DNA of 64,000 bases from Stutzerimonas azotifigens (GCF_013522725.1 NZ_JAAMRF010000009.1:124001-188000); one strand, 5' to 3'. Positions 52,791 to 61,904 are shown, counted from the first letter of the stretch. The notes: generated by a model from the letters alone, not told the origin. A program made the numbers and translations.

Positions 52791-53331
52791 CCTCGCGCTG
52801 CAGCCACGCCGCCTCCACGAACAACTCGAACGCTGCCCGAGCCCCTTCGGCCACTTCATCGAAGGGTTGCTCCTGCGCGGCGGTTTCGAGCATGTCGACG
52901 AAACGCGGCCACAGTGGCTGATCGCTGCCTTGGCCGAGATACCGCAGCGGCAATCCGGCCTGCTGCGATTCGACGATGCGGCTCAATACCCTTGCGCCCA
53001 GCCGCGATCCTTCCAGCACATAGGCAAAGCCCCAGCACCATGCAGCCGAAGTTGACCGAGGAACATGCAGGGGGGTGGGAATCGCTTCGCCCAACTGGAG
53101 GAGATCGAGGCGCAGAGCGTCTCGCCGGCGACGCTGGAGCCAGTCAGGCACCAGGCTGACGATGCCGGCTTGCTCGAGGGCTTCTTCGGCCGGTATCACG
53201 GCACGCGCATGGGCAAGCAGAAAGTCGCGGTAGCCGGTCGGCGTCTCAAGACGGAAATCGCCGTAACCTCGATCGACCCGCTCATGCAATCCGGAGGTCG
53301 CGGCTTTCAGGCGACTACGCAAGGGTGCCAT
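52768..53331 (-). CDS. bphO: Biliverdin-producing heme oxygenase (BphO type)
   Basis: 187 residues from the ATG at 53331. A start at 53361 adds ten unsupported residues. The proximal heme ligand is the His in SGLHERVDRGYGDF (near residue 17), and the distal helix is AWCWGFAYVLEGSRLGARVL, where the usual GG pair reads GA. It opens heme to biliverdin, the chromophore of bacteriophytochromes. It is the last gene of the bphP operon and starts 17 bases inside the hybrid kinase gene. Biliverdin supply therefore depends on read-through of three larger genes. Confidence 0.88.
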   Translation of the reverse strand: MAPLRSRLKAATSGLHERVDRGYGDFRLETPTGYRDFLLAHARAVIPAEEALEQAGIVSLVPDWLQRRRRDALRLDLLQLGEAIPTPLHVPRSTSAAWCWGFAYVLEGSRLGARVLSRIVESQQAGLPLRYLGQGSDQPLWPRFVDMLETAAQEQPFDEVAEGARAAFELFVEAAWLQREATADCLA

Positions 53332-55735
53332 GGCGAAACGTATCTGCCTGGTTGATGGCACTTACGACCTTTTCGGCCAGGTCCTGCTCCCGAAATGGCT
53401 TTTGAATGACCAGTGCATCGCCCATGCCGAACTCGCCCAGCTCGGCGTAACCGGTAATGAACACCACAGGCAGACCCGGATAACGGGCCCGAACCGCCCT
53501 GGCGAGTTCGCCGCCGTTCATGCCCGGCATGGCGAAGTCGGCCAGCAGTAGATCGACCGCGCAGTCCTTTTCGAGCTGCCCCAGCGCCTTGCGCCCGCTG
53601 TCGACCTCAATGACTCGAAACCCCAAGTCATTCAACATCATCGACGTCACTTCGCGTACCCCAGCATCGTCATCGACCAACAGGATGGTGCGCTGCACGC
53701 CGTCCAGAGTTGCCGTCGCGCCGCCCCCGGACTCGAGGCGCACTAGAGGTTTCGGGGCGCTCACCCGCGGCAGGAATACCTTGACCGTGGTCCCGACGTT
53801 GACACGTGTTTCGATCCTCGCGCCACCACCGGACTGCTTGGCAAAGCCGAACACCTGCGCCAGACCCAGCCCTGACCCCTTGCCCACTTCCTTGGTCGTG
53901 AAGAACGGCTCGAACGCCTTGGCGAGCACTTCGTCATCCATGCCGCTGCCCGAATCCTTCACCGACAGCACGACGTATTCGCCTGGTTCCGGATCCTCGG
54001 CTCGCAGGGGTGGCGTATCGACCACGACGTTATCGGTACCCAGCACCAGCAGACCGCCACCGCCCATGGCGTCACGCGCATTGATCGCCAGGTTGAGGAT
54101 GATCAGCTCGATCTGCGTCGGGTCGACCAGCGCATGCCAGAGGCCGGCACAGGTATCGGTCTCGATGGTCACGCTGCCGCCCAGCGTGCTATGCAGCAGG
54201 TCGAGCATGCCGACCACGGTGTCGTTGAGGTCCACCGATTTGGGCGCCAGCTGCTGACGCCGGGAAAACGCCAGCAGCTGGCCCGTCAGCTTCGCGCCCC
54301 GCTCTCCGGCTTCGCGAATGTTCTGCAGGCGCTGCAACGATTTGGCCAGCACCGTACCCTGCTCCAGGTCGCGGGACAGGAAACTGGCGCTGGTCAGAAT
54401 TACCGTGAGCAGGTTGTTGAAGTCATGGGCAAGCCCGGCGGTGAGCTGGCCAACCGCTTCGAGACGCTGCATTTGCTGCAGCGTCGCCTCGACCCGCTCG
54501 CGTTCCTTGATCTGCTCGACCAGTTGCCGGTTGGCCGCGGCGAGCTTGTCCACCGCCGCGATTTCACCGGTGATGTCGCGCGCCGCTGCATACATCCTTC
54601 CAGCCTCCGGAACCGCGGTCCAAGACAGCCAGTGATAGCTACCGTCGGCATGCAGCATGCGGTTGACGAAACGATTGGTCGCCTGTCCGTGCTTAAGGCT
54701 TTCGGTCTCCTCGAGCGTCGTGCTGTAGTCGTCGGGGTGGACCAACGCCCACAGCGACGCCTTCATCAACTGCTCGCGCGGCCAGCCGAGGGTGTCTTCC
54801 CAGGCAGGATTGAGCGCCACCGGCTCGCTGTCCAGACGCGTCACGGCGAGCAGATCCCTGGACAATTCCCAGGTCCGATCACGCTCACGCGTGCGTTCTT
54901 CAACCCTCTCGCCAAGGGTTTCGTTGAGCCGCTCGAGGGATTCGGTCGCCAGCTTTTGCGCCGTGATATCCATCAGCACGCCGATGAAACGCTTGCAGAC
55001 GCCGTCTTCGAAGAACGATTGGCCGCGGGTCTCGATCCAGCGCAGCTGTCCATCCTCGAGCAGCACACGGTATTCGGCGCTGTATGCGTTGTCGTTCTGC
55101 GGGTTGGTCGCTCGACGCACGTCCGCGCACAGGCGTGGCAGGTCATCCGGGTGCAGCCGCTGCTCGAAAATACCAAGATCGATGCTGGCTTCCGGCGGCA
55201 GTCCGAACATGGCCTTGCAGCGGTTATCCCAGATCAGCCGGCGAGTCTGCGGCTCGTAATCCCACATCCCCAGGCGAGCCGCATCGATCGCCAGGCGCGC
55301 CCGCACCTCAACTTCCTGCAGCGCCTCCTCGGCACGCAGTCGGCCGCGGCGCTCACTCACCTCAGACAACGCTCGCTGCACAGCCTTGGGCAGAAAATTG
55401 AGGTTTTGCTTGAGCACATAGTCGATGGCGCCCGAGCGCATCATGTCCACTGCGTGCTCTTCGCCGAACACGCCGGAAAGGAAAATGAACGGCGTCTTGG
55501 GCGCCAGGCGCTGCGCCTCCTGGAGCGCCAGGGCACCTGAAAAGCCGGGCAGGATGAAATCGGACAGGATCAGGTCGAAGCTGAGGCGCTCCAGCGCACC
55601 GATGACGCCAGCGCGGTCGAAGACCACCGTGGCATCGACGCGATAGCCACTACGCTCTAGTGTCAGAAGCGCCAGTTCGGCGTCGTGCGGACTGTCTTCT
55701 ACGAACAGCAGGCTTATGTTTTTTGGCGCTGGCAT
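53315..55735 (-). CDS. Hybrid histidine kinase, REC-PAS-PAS-HisKA-HATPase-REC
   Basis: 806 residues, soluble. REC1 is at about 5-125 (LLFVEDSPHDAELALLTLER, phosphoacceptor Asp in FDLILSDFILPGFSG, Lys in DYVLKQNLN). Two PAS/PAC units at about 145-260 and 300-405 are followed by a helical linker, then HisKA with the phospho-His in TAGLAHDFNNLLTVILTSAS (near 450) and an HATPase with NLAINARDAMGGGG and GKGSGLGLAQVFGFAKQSGG. REC2 is at about 690-795 (ILLVDDDAGVREVTSMMLND, LLLADFAMPGMNGGEL, VIQKPF). All phosphorylation residues are intact. It lies between the response regulator and heme oxygenase genes of the phytochrome operon, so it may pass the light signal on. Confidence 0.93.
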   Translation of the reverse strand: MPAPKNISLLFVEDSPHDAELALLTLERSGYRVDATVVFDRAGVIGALERLSFDLILSDFILPGFSGALALQEAQRLAPKTPFIFLSGVFGEEHAVDMMRSGAIDYVLKQNLNFLPKAVQRALSEVSERRGRLRAEEALQEVEVRARLAIDAARLGMWDYEPQTRRLIWDNRCKAMFGLPPEASIDLGIFEQRLHPDDLPRLCADVRRATNPQNDNAYSAEYRVLLEDGQLRWIETRGQSFFEDGVCKRFIGVLMDITAQKLATESLERLNETLGERVEERTRERDRTWELSRDLLAVTRLDSEPVALNPAWEDTLGWPREQLMKASLWALVHPDDYSTTLEETESLKHGQATNRFVNRMLHADGSYHWLSWTAVPEAGRMYAAARDITGEIAAVDKLAAANRQLVEQIKERERVEATLQQMQRLEAVGQLTAGLAHDFNNLLTVILTSASFLSRDLEQGTVLAKSLQRLQNIREAGERGAKLTGQLLAFSRRQQLAPKSVDLNDTVVGMLDLLHSTLGGSVTIETDTCAGLWHALVDPTQIELIILNLAINARDAMGGGGLLVLGTDNVVVDTPPLRAEDPEPGEYVVLSVKDSGSGMDDEVLAKAFEPFFTTKEVGKGSGLGLAQVFGFAKQSGGGARIETRVNVGTTVKVFLPRVSAPKPLVRLESGGGATATLDGVQRTILLVDDDAGVREVTSMMLNDLGFRVIEVDSGRKALGQLEKDCAVDLLLADFAMPGMNGGELARAVRARYPGLPVVFITGYAELGEFGMGDALVIQKPFREQDLAEKVVSAINQADTFRHGTLA

Positions 55736-55819
55736 AGCTATCCCGCCGACCGAGGGCGATTTGAGTTCCGCCGCAAAGGCGGCCGGGCGATGTGCAACAG
55801 GATGAATCTCACACCTGAT

Positions 55820-56302
55820 TCAGTCAGGTTCGCGGTCACCGCGGCGGCGGTGGGCGCGCAGCGAACCTGGCGGCGGCTCGTTCAGAACAGCCCAGAATAT
55901 GCCGAGATCGGAGATGGCAGAGACGAAATCCCTGAATTCGACCGGTTTGACTACATAAGCGTTCACGCCAAGCGAATACGCTTTGGCCAGATCGGGCTCC
56001 TCGCGCGACGAGGTCAGCATGACGACCGGCATGCTGCGAAGATCCGGCGTCTCGCGCACGATCTTGAGCACTTCCAATCCGTCAACCTTGGGCAGTTTCA
56101 AATCCAGCAGCAGCACCGCAGGGTTTCCGCCCTTGCGATTGTCGTAGTCCCCCTTGCGCTGCAGATAGTCCAGCGCTTCGGCACCGTCGCGCAGCACGAC
56201 GACCTCGTTGGCCAACTGGCTCCGTTCGAGCGCGACGAGCGTCAGCTCGAGGTCGTGCGGGTTGTCTTCCACCAAAAGAATGGGTTTGAGCATTTGTGCC
56301 AT
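55820..56302 (-). CDS. Stand-alone response regulator (Rcp1-like, phytochrome-linked)
   Basis: 160 residues, one receiver domain: ILLVEDNPHDLELTLVALER, phosphoacceptor Asp in VLLLDLKLPKVDGLEVLKIV, Thr/Ser in PVVMLTSSREEPD and Lys in NAYVVKPVEF. The spacing DLAKAYSLGVNAYVVKP and the C-terminal FRDFVSAISDLGIFWAVLNE are those of Rcp1-type regulators that follow phytochromes. There is no output domain, so it likely passes phosphate to another protein, perhaps the hybrid kinase. It begins 3 bases after bphP. Confidence 0.93.
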   Translation of the reverse strand: MAQMLKPILLVEDNPHDLELTLVALERSQLANEVVVLRDGAEALDYLQRKGDYDNRKGGNPAVLLLDLKLPKVDGLEVLKIVRETPDLRSMPVVMLTSSREEPDLAKAYSLGVNAYVVKPVEFRDFVSAISDLGIFWAVLNEPPPGSLRAHRRRGDREPD

Positions 56303-56305
56303 ATC

Positions 56306-58564
56306 CTAAATGGGGGAGGTATAGGTGAGCTTGGGGAGCGCGAAGAAGAAGGTCGCCCCTTCATTCAACTGCCCGTCGGCCCAGACCCGCCCATCGTGCC
56401 GTTCGACGATGCGTCGAACGCTGGCAAGACCGATACCGGTGCCTTCGAACTCCTCCATCCGATGCAATCGTTGGAACACACCGAACAACTTGTTGGCGTA
56501 TTGCATGTTAAAACCCACGCCGTTGTCGCGCACGTAAACGATGACCTCGTCGGCGCGCTCCTCGGCGCCGATTTCGATCATCGCCCGCTCGCGCGTACGG
56601 CTGTATTTGATGGCATTTGAAATCAGGTTACGCAGAGCCAGATGGATGAAGGCGGCATCGGCCACCACCACCGGCATCGGCTGCAGGTGCCACTCGATGT
56701 TACGTCCATCGTAATCGGGGGCCATTTCCTGGCGGATCGACTCCGCCAATGCGCCCAGATTGACGTCGGACAATCGCAGCGCGGCCCTGCCCATCTGCGA
56801 GAAACTGAGCAGATTGTCGACCAGGGTGCCGGCAAACCGTGCCGCATCACCTATGTTGTCGAGAAAGCGCACGCCGCGCTCGGAAAGCTTGGAGCCTTCC
56901 ATCTCGCCAAGCAGCTCGGCATAACCCGCGATATGGCGCAGGGGCGCGCGCAAGTCGTGGGACACGCTGTAGGAAAATGCCTCGAGCTCTTTATTACTTT
57001 CCTTGAGTTCGCCGGCCAACTGCGCCATTTCCTCGGCCTTGCGCAGCACGATGCCGAGCACCGCGTTGCGCAACTCCAGTGCGGCATCGAGCTCCGCCTG
57101 GTCCCACGCAGATGAAAAGCCGCGTACCACTTCCTGCCAGCGTTCGAAACTGTGCCGCGGGCTCAACGCCCCGCTCTGTTGGTCGATCTGTTTTTCCGGC
57201 TGTCCGGCCCATTCGACGGTTTTGACTTGCTCGGGTCGGAACCAGATCAGATAGTGCGGATGCAGACGTGAGATGGAGATCGCCAGCACGCCAGCGGCAT
57301 GCTTGGCTAGGCCGACCAGCCCCGGAGCATCGCGCTGCAGGCTGTCGCTATGGAAGACGATCTGGTCACGTTTCTGGCTCAGCCATCGAGCGAAGTCGTG
57401 AATGTCCTCCGCAGGCGGCGTCTGGCCAACCAGCTCGCAGACATCGCCGGAAAGAATCGCCGCGCCGCTCGCCCGGGCGAAGCCCAGCACCACGTCGGCC
57501 ATGCTCGTGAAGCCTTCGACCACGCTGTCGCGGTCGGCCATGCCTGCGAGCAGATGGACGATCTGCCGACGCAGCTCCAGTTTGCGTTCAGCCAAATGGT
57601 GCGTTTCCTTGGCCTCGATCTGCAGAGCCAGGACACGTCCGAGCAGTTCGCAGGCCGTGCGGGTATGGAAGCCGACCTGGCGGGGCTTGGCATCGTGGCA
57701 GGAGATCAGGCCCCAGAGCTTGCCTTCAATGACGATCGAGATCGACATCGAGGCCAGTGTCCCCATGTTCCTCATGTATTGCAGATGCACCGGCGAAACG
57801 CTGCGTAGCGAGGCGAAGCTGAGATCCAGCGGTTCGGCGCTGTCGGGGTTGATGGCCGGCACGATGGGTGACGGCTCGTAGTTCGCATCCTGAATCACAC
57901 GGATCAGGTTGTTGCAGTACAGCTGGCGCGCCTGGGCGGGAATGTCGGATGCAGGAAAGCACAGCCCCTGATACCTGGGATATCCGTCATCGGCCTCTTC
58001 GGCGAGTACCAACCCGTTGCCCTGGTTGTCGAAGCGGTACGCCTTGACCCGCCCGAAACCTGTGATCCGTTTGACCTCGCTCACGGCAAGGCCGCATAGC
58101 GCAACGACGCCTTGTGTTTCATGTACCTGCGCGACGAAGGTGCGCATCAGCGGATAAAGGTCGCCGTACGCTTGCCCCGCATTGCCGGCGGGCTCGAATT
58201 CGACGATCAGGCGACCCTTGTAGCGGTGCGCCATCAGTGCCAGCGCTTCGCTCTGTTCGCCGTTGAGCAGCAGCGTCACATCGCTCAGGTGAAAGGGATT
58301 GTTGTCGCCCTCCACCAGCGTTCCCAGACGCTCGCCGATATTGCGGCCAGGGATCAGATCCTCCAGGCGGCTGCCGAGCAGGGATCGCACATCCATGCCC
58401 AACCACTGCCCCACATTCTCGCTTGCCTGCACGACCCGTAATTCCGGCTCGCTCAGCACGAAGAGAAAGCCATGGGGCTGAACGCTCCCAGGAATGTGAA
58501 TCGGCTCGTTGGCGCAGTTGGCAACGGCTTCTGCAAGGAAGGACTGATCTGCGGTGACGGCCAA
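56306..58564 (-). CDS. bphP: Bacteriophytochrome (PAS-GAF-PHY histidine kinase)
   Basis: 752 residues from a TTG start at 58564, chosen because AAAGGAG stands six bases before it. The ATG at 58606 has no binding site and adds 14 residues. Cys17 in VANCANEPIHIPGSVQPHG is the biliverdin-attachment cysteine. GAF is at about 140-300, with the chromophore motif YQGLCFPASDIPAQARQLYC, and PHY is at about 320-500. HisKA has the phospho-His in YSVSHDLRAPLRHIAGYAEL (near 525), and the HATPase has NLISNAIKYSRTRERAMIEI and FEGTGIGLASVRRIVERHDG. It is a red/far-red photoreceptor kinase. First gene of a four-gene operon. Confidence 0.95.
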   Translation of the reverse strand: MAVTADQSFLAEAVANCANEPIHIPGSVQPHGFLFVLSEPELRVVQASENVGQWLGMDVRSLLGSRLEDLIPGRNIGERLGTLVEGDNNPFHLSDVTLLLNGEQSEALALMAHRYKGRLIVEFEPAGNAGQAYGDLYPLMRTFVAQVHETQGVVALCGLAVSEVKRITGFGRVKAYRFDNQGNGLVLAEEADDGYPRYQGLCFPASDIPAQARQLYCNNLIRVIQDANYEPSPIVPAINPDSAEPLDLSFASLRSVSPVHLQYMRNMGTLASMSISIVIEGKLWGLISCHDAKPRQVGFHTRTACELLGRVLALQIEAKETHHLAERKLELRRQIVHLLAGMADRDSVVEGFTSMADVVLGFARASGAAILSGDVCELVGQTPPAEDIHDFARWLSQKRDQIVFHSDSLQRDAPGLVGLAKHAAGVLAISISRLHPHYLIWFRPEQVKTVEWAGQPEKQIDQQSGALSPRHSFERWQEVVRGFSSAWDQAELDAALELRNAVLGIVLRKAEEMAQLAGELKESNKELEAFSYSVSHDLRAPLRHIAGYAELLGEMEGSKLSERGVRFLDNIGDAARFAGTLVDNLLSFSQMGRAALRLSDVNLGALAESIRQEMAPDYDGRNIEWHLQPMPVVVADAAFIHLALRNLISNAIKYSRTRERAMIEIGAEERADEVIVYVRDNGVGFNMQYANKLFGVFQRLHRMEEFEGTGIGLASVRRIVERHDGRVWADGQLNEGATFFFALPKLTYTSPI

Positions 58565-58831
58565 GGGCCTCTCCTTTGAAGACGGACCAGCCTGCCCGAT
58601 GGGCATCGAAGATGGTGCGGCTCTTATCTACAGGCAGGGCCAGCGAGTGCTGGGATGGAGCGCGGTGTCGATCGGGACACTTCAAAAACGACGATTACTC
58701 TACAGGGACACTCGGACTCCCGCCACCGCGAGCGGTCGGCACAGCAGGCACATCCGTTTACAGATCCTGGCGAACCGATCGCCGCTGAGCCGCTATGATG
58801 CGGATAACTCACTGCTATCTCGAGGCTCACG

Positions 58832-59836
58832 ATGCGCGTCTTGCTAAGTTCTACCGCCCTCTCCGCCCTGACCATGGCCATGACTGCCAACGCCGAACCG
58901 GCTCGCTTCGGCGAGCGGCTGGAGGGTTTCGAGTACCCACACGCCAGCCAGATCTTCGCCTTCGATTCCCAGGGCCAGCGACTCGAAATGAGCTACATGG
59001 ACATCGCGCCGGCGGGTGAAGCCAACGGCAAGACCTTCGTACTGATGCACGGCAAGAATTTCTGCGGCGCCACTTGGGAAGGCACCATCGGGGCACTGAC
59101 CCATGCCGGATACCGGGTGGTCGTGCCGGACCAGGTGGGTTTCTGCAGATCGAGCAAACCGGAAAACTATCAATACAGTTTTCACCAGCTGGCTTACAAC
59201 ACCCAGGGGCTGATGGCGCACCTGGGTATCGACCGCTACGCAGTGATGGGGCATTCCATGGGAGGCATGCTCGCCATGCGACACGCGCTGACCTACCCGA
59301 GCCGTGTTGAACAACTGGTGTTGGTCAATCCCATCGGCCTCGAAGACTGGAAAGCCAAGGGCGTGCCGTATCGGCCGGTGGATGCGTGGTATGCACAGGA
59401 GCTGAAAACCAACGCCGAAGGGATTCGGCGTTACCAGCAAAGCACCTACTACGCGAACGAGTGGCGCCCGGAGTACGACCGCTGGGTAACCATGCAGGAA
59501 GGCCTGTTTCAAGGCGAAGGCAAGAAACGGGTCGCCTGGAACTCGGCGCTGACCTACGACATGATCTTCACCCAGCCGGTCGTCTACGAGCTCGATCACA
59601 TCCAGGCTCCGACGCTGCTGATGATCGGCAACAAGGACAACACCGCGATCGGTAAAGATGCCGCGGCCGAGTCAGTCAGAGCGACGTTGGGCAACTACAG
59701 CAAGCTCGGTCCCATGGCTGCCAAACGCATTCCGAATGCCAAGCTGGTGACGTTCGACGACCTCGGGCACTCGCCCCAGATCCAGGCTCCCGAGCGCTTC
59801 CATGAGCAGCTACTGAAAGCTTTGCGCCGTATCTAG
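58832..59836 (+). CDS. Secreted alpha/beta hydrolase
   Basis: 334 residues. Signal peptide of about 21 residues (ALSALTMAMTANA). TFVLMHGKNFCGATWEGTIG is the oxyanion strand, YAVMGHSMGGMLAMRHALTY the nucleophile elbow (Ser near residue 142), LMIGNKDNTAIGKDA the acid region, and FDDLGHSPQIQAPERFHEQL holds the catalytic His near 312. It is periplasmic. Relatives are epoxide hydrolase or lactonase-like, and the substrate cannot be told. Divergent from bphP, so their 267-base gap holds two promoters. Confidence 0.9.
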   Translation: MRVLLSSTALSALTMAMTANAEPARFGERLEGFEYPHASQIFAFDSQGQRLEMSYMDIAPAGEANGKTFVLMHGKNFCGATWEGTIGALTHAGYRVVVPDQVGFCRSSKPENYQYSFHQLAYNTQGLMAHLGIDRYAVMGHSMGGMLAMRHALTYPSRVEQLVLVNPIGLEDWKAKGVPYRPVDAWYAQELKTNAEGIRRYQQSTYYANEWRPEYDRWVTMQEGLFQGEGKKRVAWNSALTYDMIFTQPVVYELDHIQAPTLLMIGNKDNTAIGKDAAAESVRATLGNYSKLGPMAAKRIPNAKLVTFDDLGHSPQIQAPERFHEQLLKALRRI

Positions 59837-60190
59837 CCTTTCGTGCTGCCTAACGCCTGAACGCTCGATGCATTGCATCGGGCGTTTTATTTCAGAACGC
59901 GGCGAGGCTCCTGGTTGCTATGTGCGCAGCCCCCCGCGCCGTCCGGCGCGCTGCTCATCCCGCTGCCTCGCCCCACCACGGCGCTGCTGACAGTCGTAGT
60001 CCTCGATCATCGAAACAAGCGATTTTCGCCCTAGGGCCTATAGGTCGATCCCGACTCCGACGTCAGAAAGACCTGATACCGCCCTCGTCCTGGCCAACGT
60101 CCGACATCGGCCGCTCCAGCAGTCATGCCAGCACGCACAAGCCCACCATCCCCTGTACGACCGTCATAACCAGCCCCTTGAACGAGAAAA
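59837..60190. other. Gene-free region with a terminator
   Basis: 354 bases. After the terminator at 59860-59890 I find no reading frame with Pseudomonas-like codon use on either strand. A minus-strand 14-codon frame starting near 60168 has AAGGGG upstream but is too short to trust. Confidence 0.5.
59860..59890 (+). terminator. Terminator after the secreted hydrolase gene
   Basis: AACGCTCGATGC/GCATCGGGCGTT (one G-T pair) around a 3-base loop, then TTATTT. It is 24 bases past the stop. Confidence 0.82.
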
Positions 60191-60442
60191 TCAGGCGGTA
60201 GCCTGCTCCAGCCAACCGATCAAGCGAATCGCCTCGTCCGTACTCGAGCCACAGACCGCCGGGTCAGCCTGAAACGCAGCACACACCTCGGGGCGCTCCG
60301 GTCGGCCGAACAATCCGCAAAGGTTGTGGCTGGAAAGATGTGGACAACGCAACCCCGCCGGCTTCCCATTCGGCAGTCCAGGGATCGGCGAAGTGATTGA
60401 AGGCGCGATGCAACAAGCACCGCAACCAGGGCGGCAATTCAT
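60191..60442 (-). CDS. YkgJ family cysteine-cluster protein
   Basis: 83 residues, nine cysteines or so: MNCRPGCGACCIAPSITSPI, LRCPHLSSHNLCGLFGRPER and CAAFQADPAVCGSS. The pattern is C-x3-C-x2-CC followed by separated cysteines, as in the YkgJ family, thought to bind zinc or iron-sulfur. Cytoplasmic. Role unknown. Monocistronic as far as I can see. Confidence 0.93.
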   Translation of the reverse strand: MNCRPGCGACCIAPSITSPIPGLPNGKPAGLRCPHLSSHNLCGLFGRPERPEVCAAFQADPAVCGSSTDEAIRLIGWLEQATA

Positions 60443-60924
60443 GCTGGGAAAATCCGGAAAACTCGAGGTCGCGATAATAATTGCAGCTGCGGGAAAGAAC
60501 CAGATGACGCTGCTTGCAGCGCGTCCGGCAGCCTTCCAGCTCGTGCTTTAGACTGCGCAAGCGTCCTTCCGACGTAGTTATCACCAACTCGCCTGCTGGC
60601 ACCTGATCCGGCCTGCGCATGACGCCAGGCTACTCCTCCAACCAGGCCTCGCGTCTTCGGCATCCAGCTATAGGCGCACATGCCATGCCCATCACGCTCA
60701 AGCAATTTGTGCCCTGCGCTTCTCTTGCGCCCGGAAGCTTTGAGCCTGCCCTGAATCTGGCGAACCGGTGTGATGGCGGGGAGTCGTACATAGATGATGT
60801 TTTATCTGGCTCGCCCCTCAGGCGCCGCCGCCGATTCGAAGATGTAGCCCGACGCGCCCTGGCCCGCGCAGACGGCCGCCACACCTGAGCTAACGGGCCA
60901 CGGACCGTACCGAAGGACGCGATC
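60443..60924. other. 482-base region without a supported gene
   Basis: A minus-strand frame from 60620 (MRRPDQVPAGELVITTSEGR) runs into the ykgJ-like gene in another frame. Its first part (HELEGCRTRCKQRHLVLSRS) has no family I know, and codon use does not argue strongly either way. The region also includes the promoter of the exonuclease gene. Confidence 0.45.
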
Positions 60925-61533
60925 ATGAAGCTTTGGCTGGTAATTGACCTGGAGGCCACGACCGAGGAAGGCGGTTGGCCGCTCAACGAAATGGAAGTCA
61001 TCGAGATTGGCGCCAGCCTGGTCGATGAAAACGGACGAGAGACCGATCATTTTCAGCGCTTCGTGAGACCCGTACGGCGGCCCCTTTTGACCGCGTTCTG
61101 CCAGGAACTGACGCACATCAGCCAGGCACAGGTCGACGCTGCGCAGAGCTTTCCGGTCGTCTGGTCGGCGTTCGAACGCTGGCTCAAGGCCAACTTCACC
61201 AACCTGTGCGGATGGACGAGCTGGGGAGATTACGACCGCCTGCAGCTGCAGCAGGAATGGACCCAGCATGGGCTGCACAGCGCCCTGAACGCGACGACGC
61301 ATCTAAACCTGAAGCAATGCTTCGCCCGGGTAAGACAACTGCACCGCCCGGTAGGCCTGCTAACTGCTTTGCAGCTCGCAGGCTACCAGTTCAACGGCCA
61401 GCAGCATCGCGCCCTGGAAGACGCTCGTAACACTGCACGGCTGTTACCGCTTGTACTGCCAATGGCCATTCATACGCAGACCGCGACCCACCTGCCGATC
61501 GAGGCGGCTGGCGGCATCAACAACCCGCACTAG
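60925..61533 (+). CDS. DEDDh 3'-5' exonuclease (Exo III/KapD-like)
   Basis: 202 residues: WLVIDLEATTEEGGWPLNEM carries the first D and E (residues 8 and 10), WTSWGDYDRLQLQQEWTQHG the second D near 96, and QQHRALEDARNTARLLPLVL the His and last Asp, a complete DEDDh site as in ERI-1/KapD-like exonucleases. EVIEIGASLVDENG is a further family block. Acts on RNA or DNA ends in the cytoplasm. AAGGA is upstream of the ATG. ppnP follows. Confidence 0.9.
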   Translation: MKLWLVIDLEATTEEGGWPLNEMEVIEIGASLVDENGRETDHFQRFVRPVRRPLLTAFCQELTHISQAQVDAAQSFPVVWSAFERWLKANFTNLCGWTSWGDYDRLQLQQEWTQHGLHSALNATTHLNLKQCFARVRQLHRPVGLLTALQLAGYQFNGQQHRALEDARNTARLLPLVLPMAIHTQTATHLPIEAAGGINNPH

Positions 61534-61602
61534 AGAGACCGGATGACGACCTGTGGGGGCTTCGGCATACTGAAGCACCTTCAGCTCTCACAGGATATCC
61601 AG

Positions 61603-61884
61603 ATGTTCAAGGTCAACGAATACTTCAACGGCACCGTCAAATCCATCGCCTTCGAAATGGCCGCCGGCCCTGCCACCATCGGAGTCATGGCCCCAGGCGA
61701 CTATGAATTCGGTACCAGTCAGCTGGAAGTGATGCATGTCGTCGCGGGTAGCCTGGACGTGAAGCTGCCTGGCAGCGACACCTGGGAAACCTTCGCGAGC
61801 GGTAGCCAGTTCACCGTCCCGGCGAACAGCAAGTTCCAACTGAAGGTCGCGGCCGACACGGCCTATCTGTGCGAATATCGTTAA
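61603..61884 (+). CDS. ppnP: Pyrimidine/purine nucleoside phosphorylase PpnP
   Basis: 93 residues, a single cupin fold (former YaiE, UPF0345). [40 protein letters not shown] and [20 protein letters not shown] are diagnostic. The ATG at 61603 is used because the frame to 61543 adds 20 unrelated residues. It splits nucleosides by phosphorolysis. It lies 69 bases after the exonuclease gene. Confidence 0.94.
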   Translation: MFKVNEYFNGTVKSIAFEMAAGPATIGVMAPGDYEFGTSQLEVMHVVAGSLDVKLPGSDTWETFASGSQFTVPANSKFQLKVAADTAYLCEYR

Positions 61885-61904
61885 ACGAACGAAATGATGC
61901 GTAG

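Noticed and set aside
59920..60201. 93-codon plus-strand frame after the secreted hydrolase
   Set aside because: The peptide is low-complexity (many S, R, P), with no binding site, as expected for noncoding GC-rich DNA.
60264..60620. 118-codon minus-strand frame starting MRRPDQVPAG
   Set aside because: More than half overlaps the well-supported YkgJ-type gene in another frame, and no family is recognised. Its first 60 codons remain open to question.
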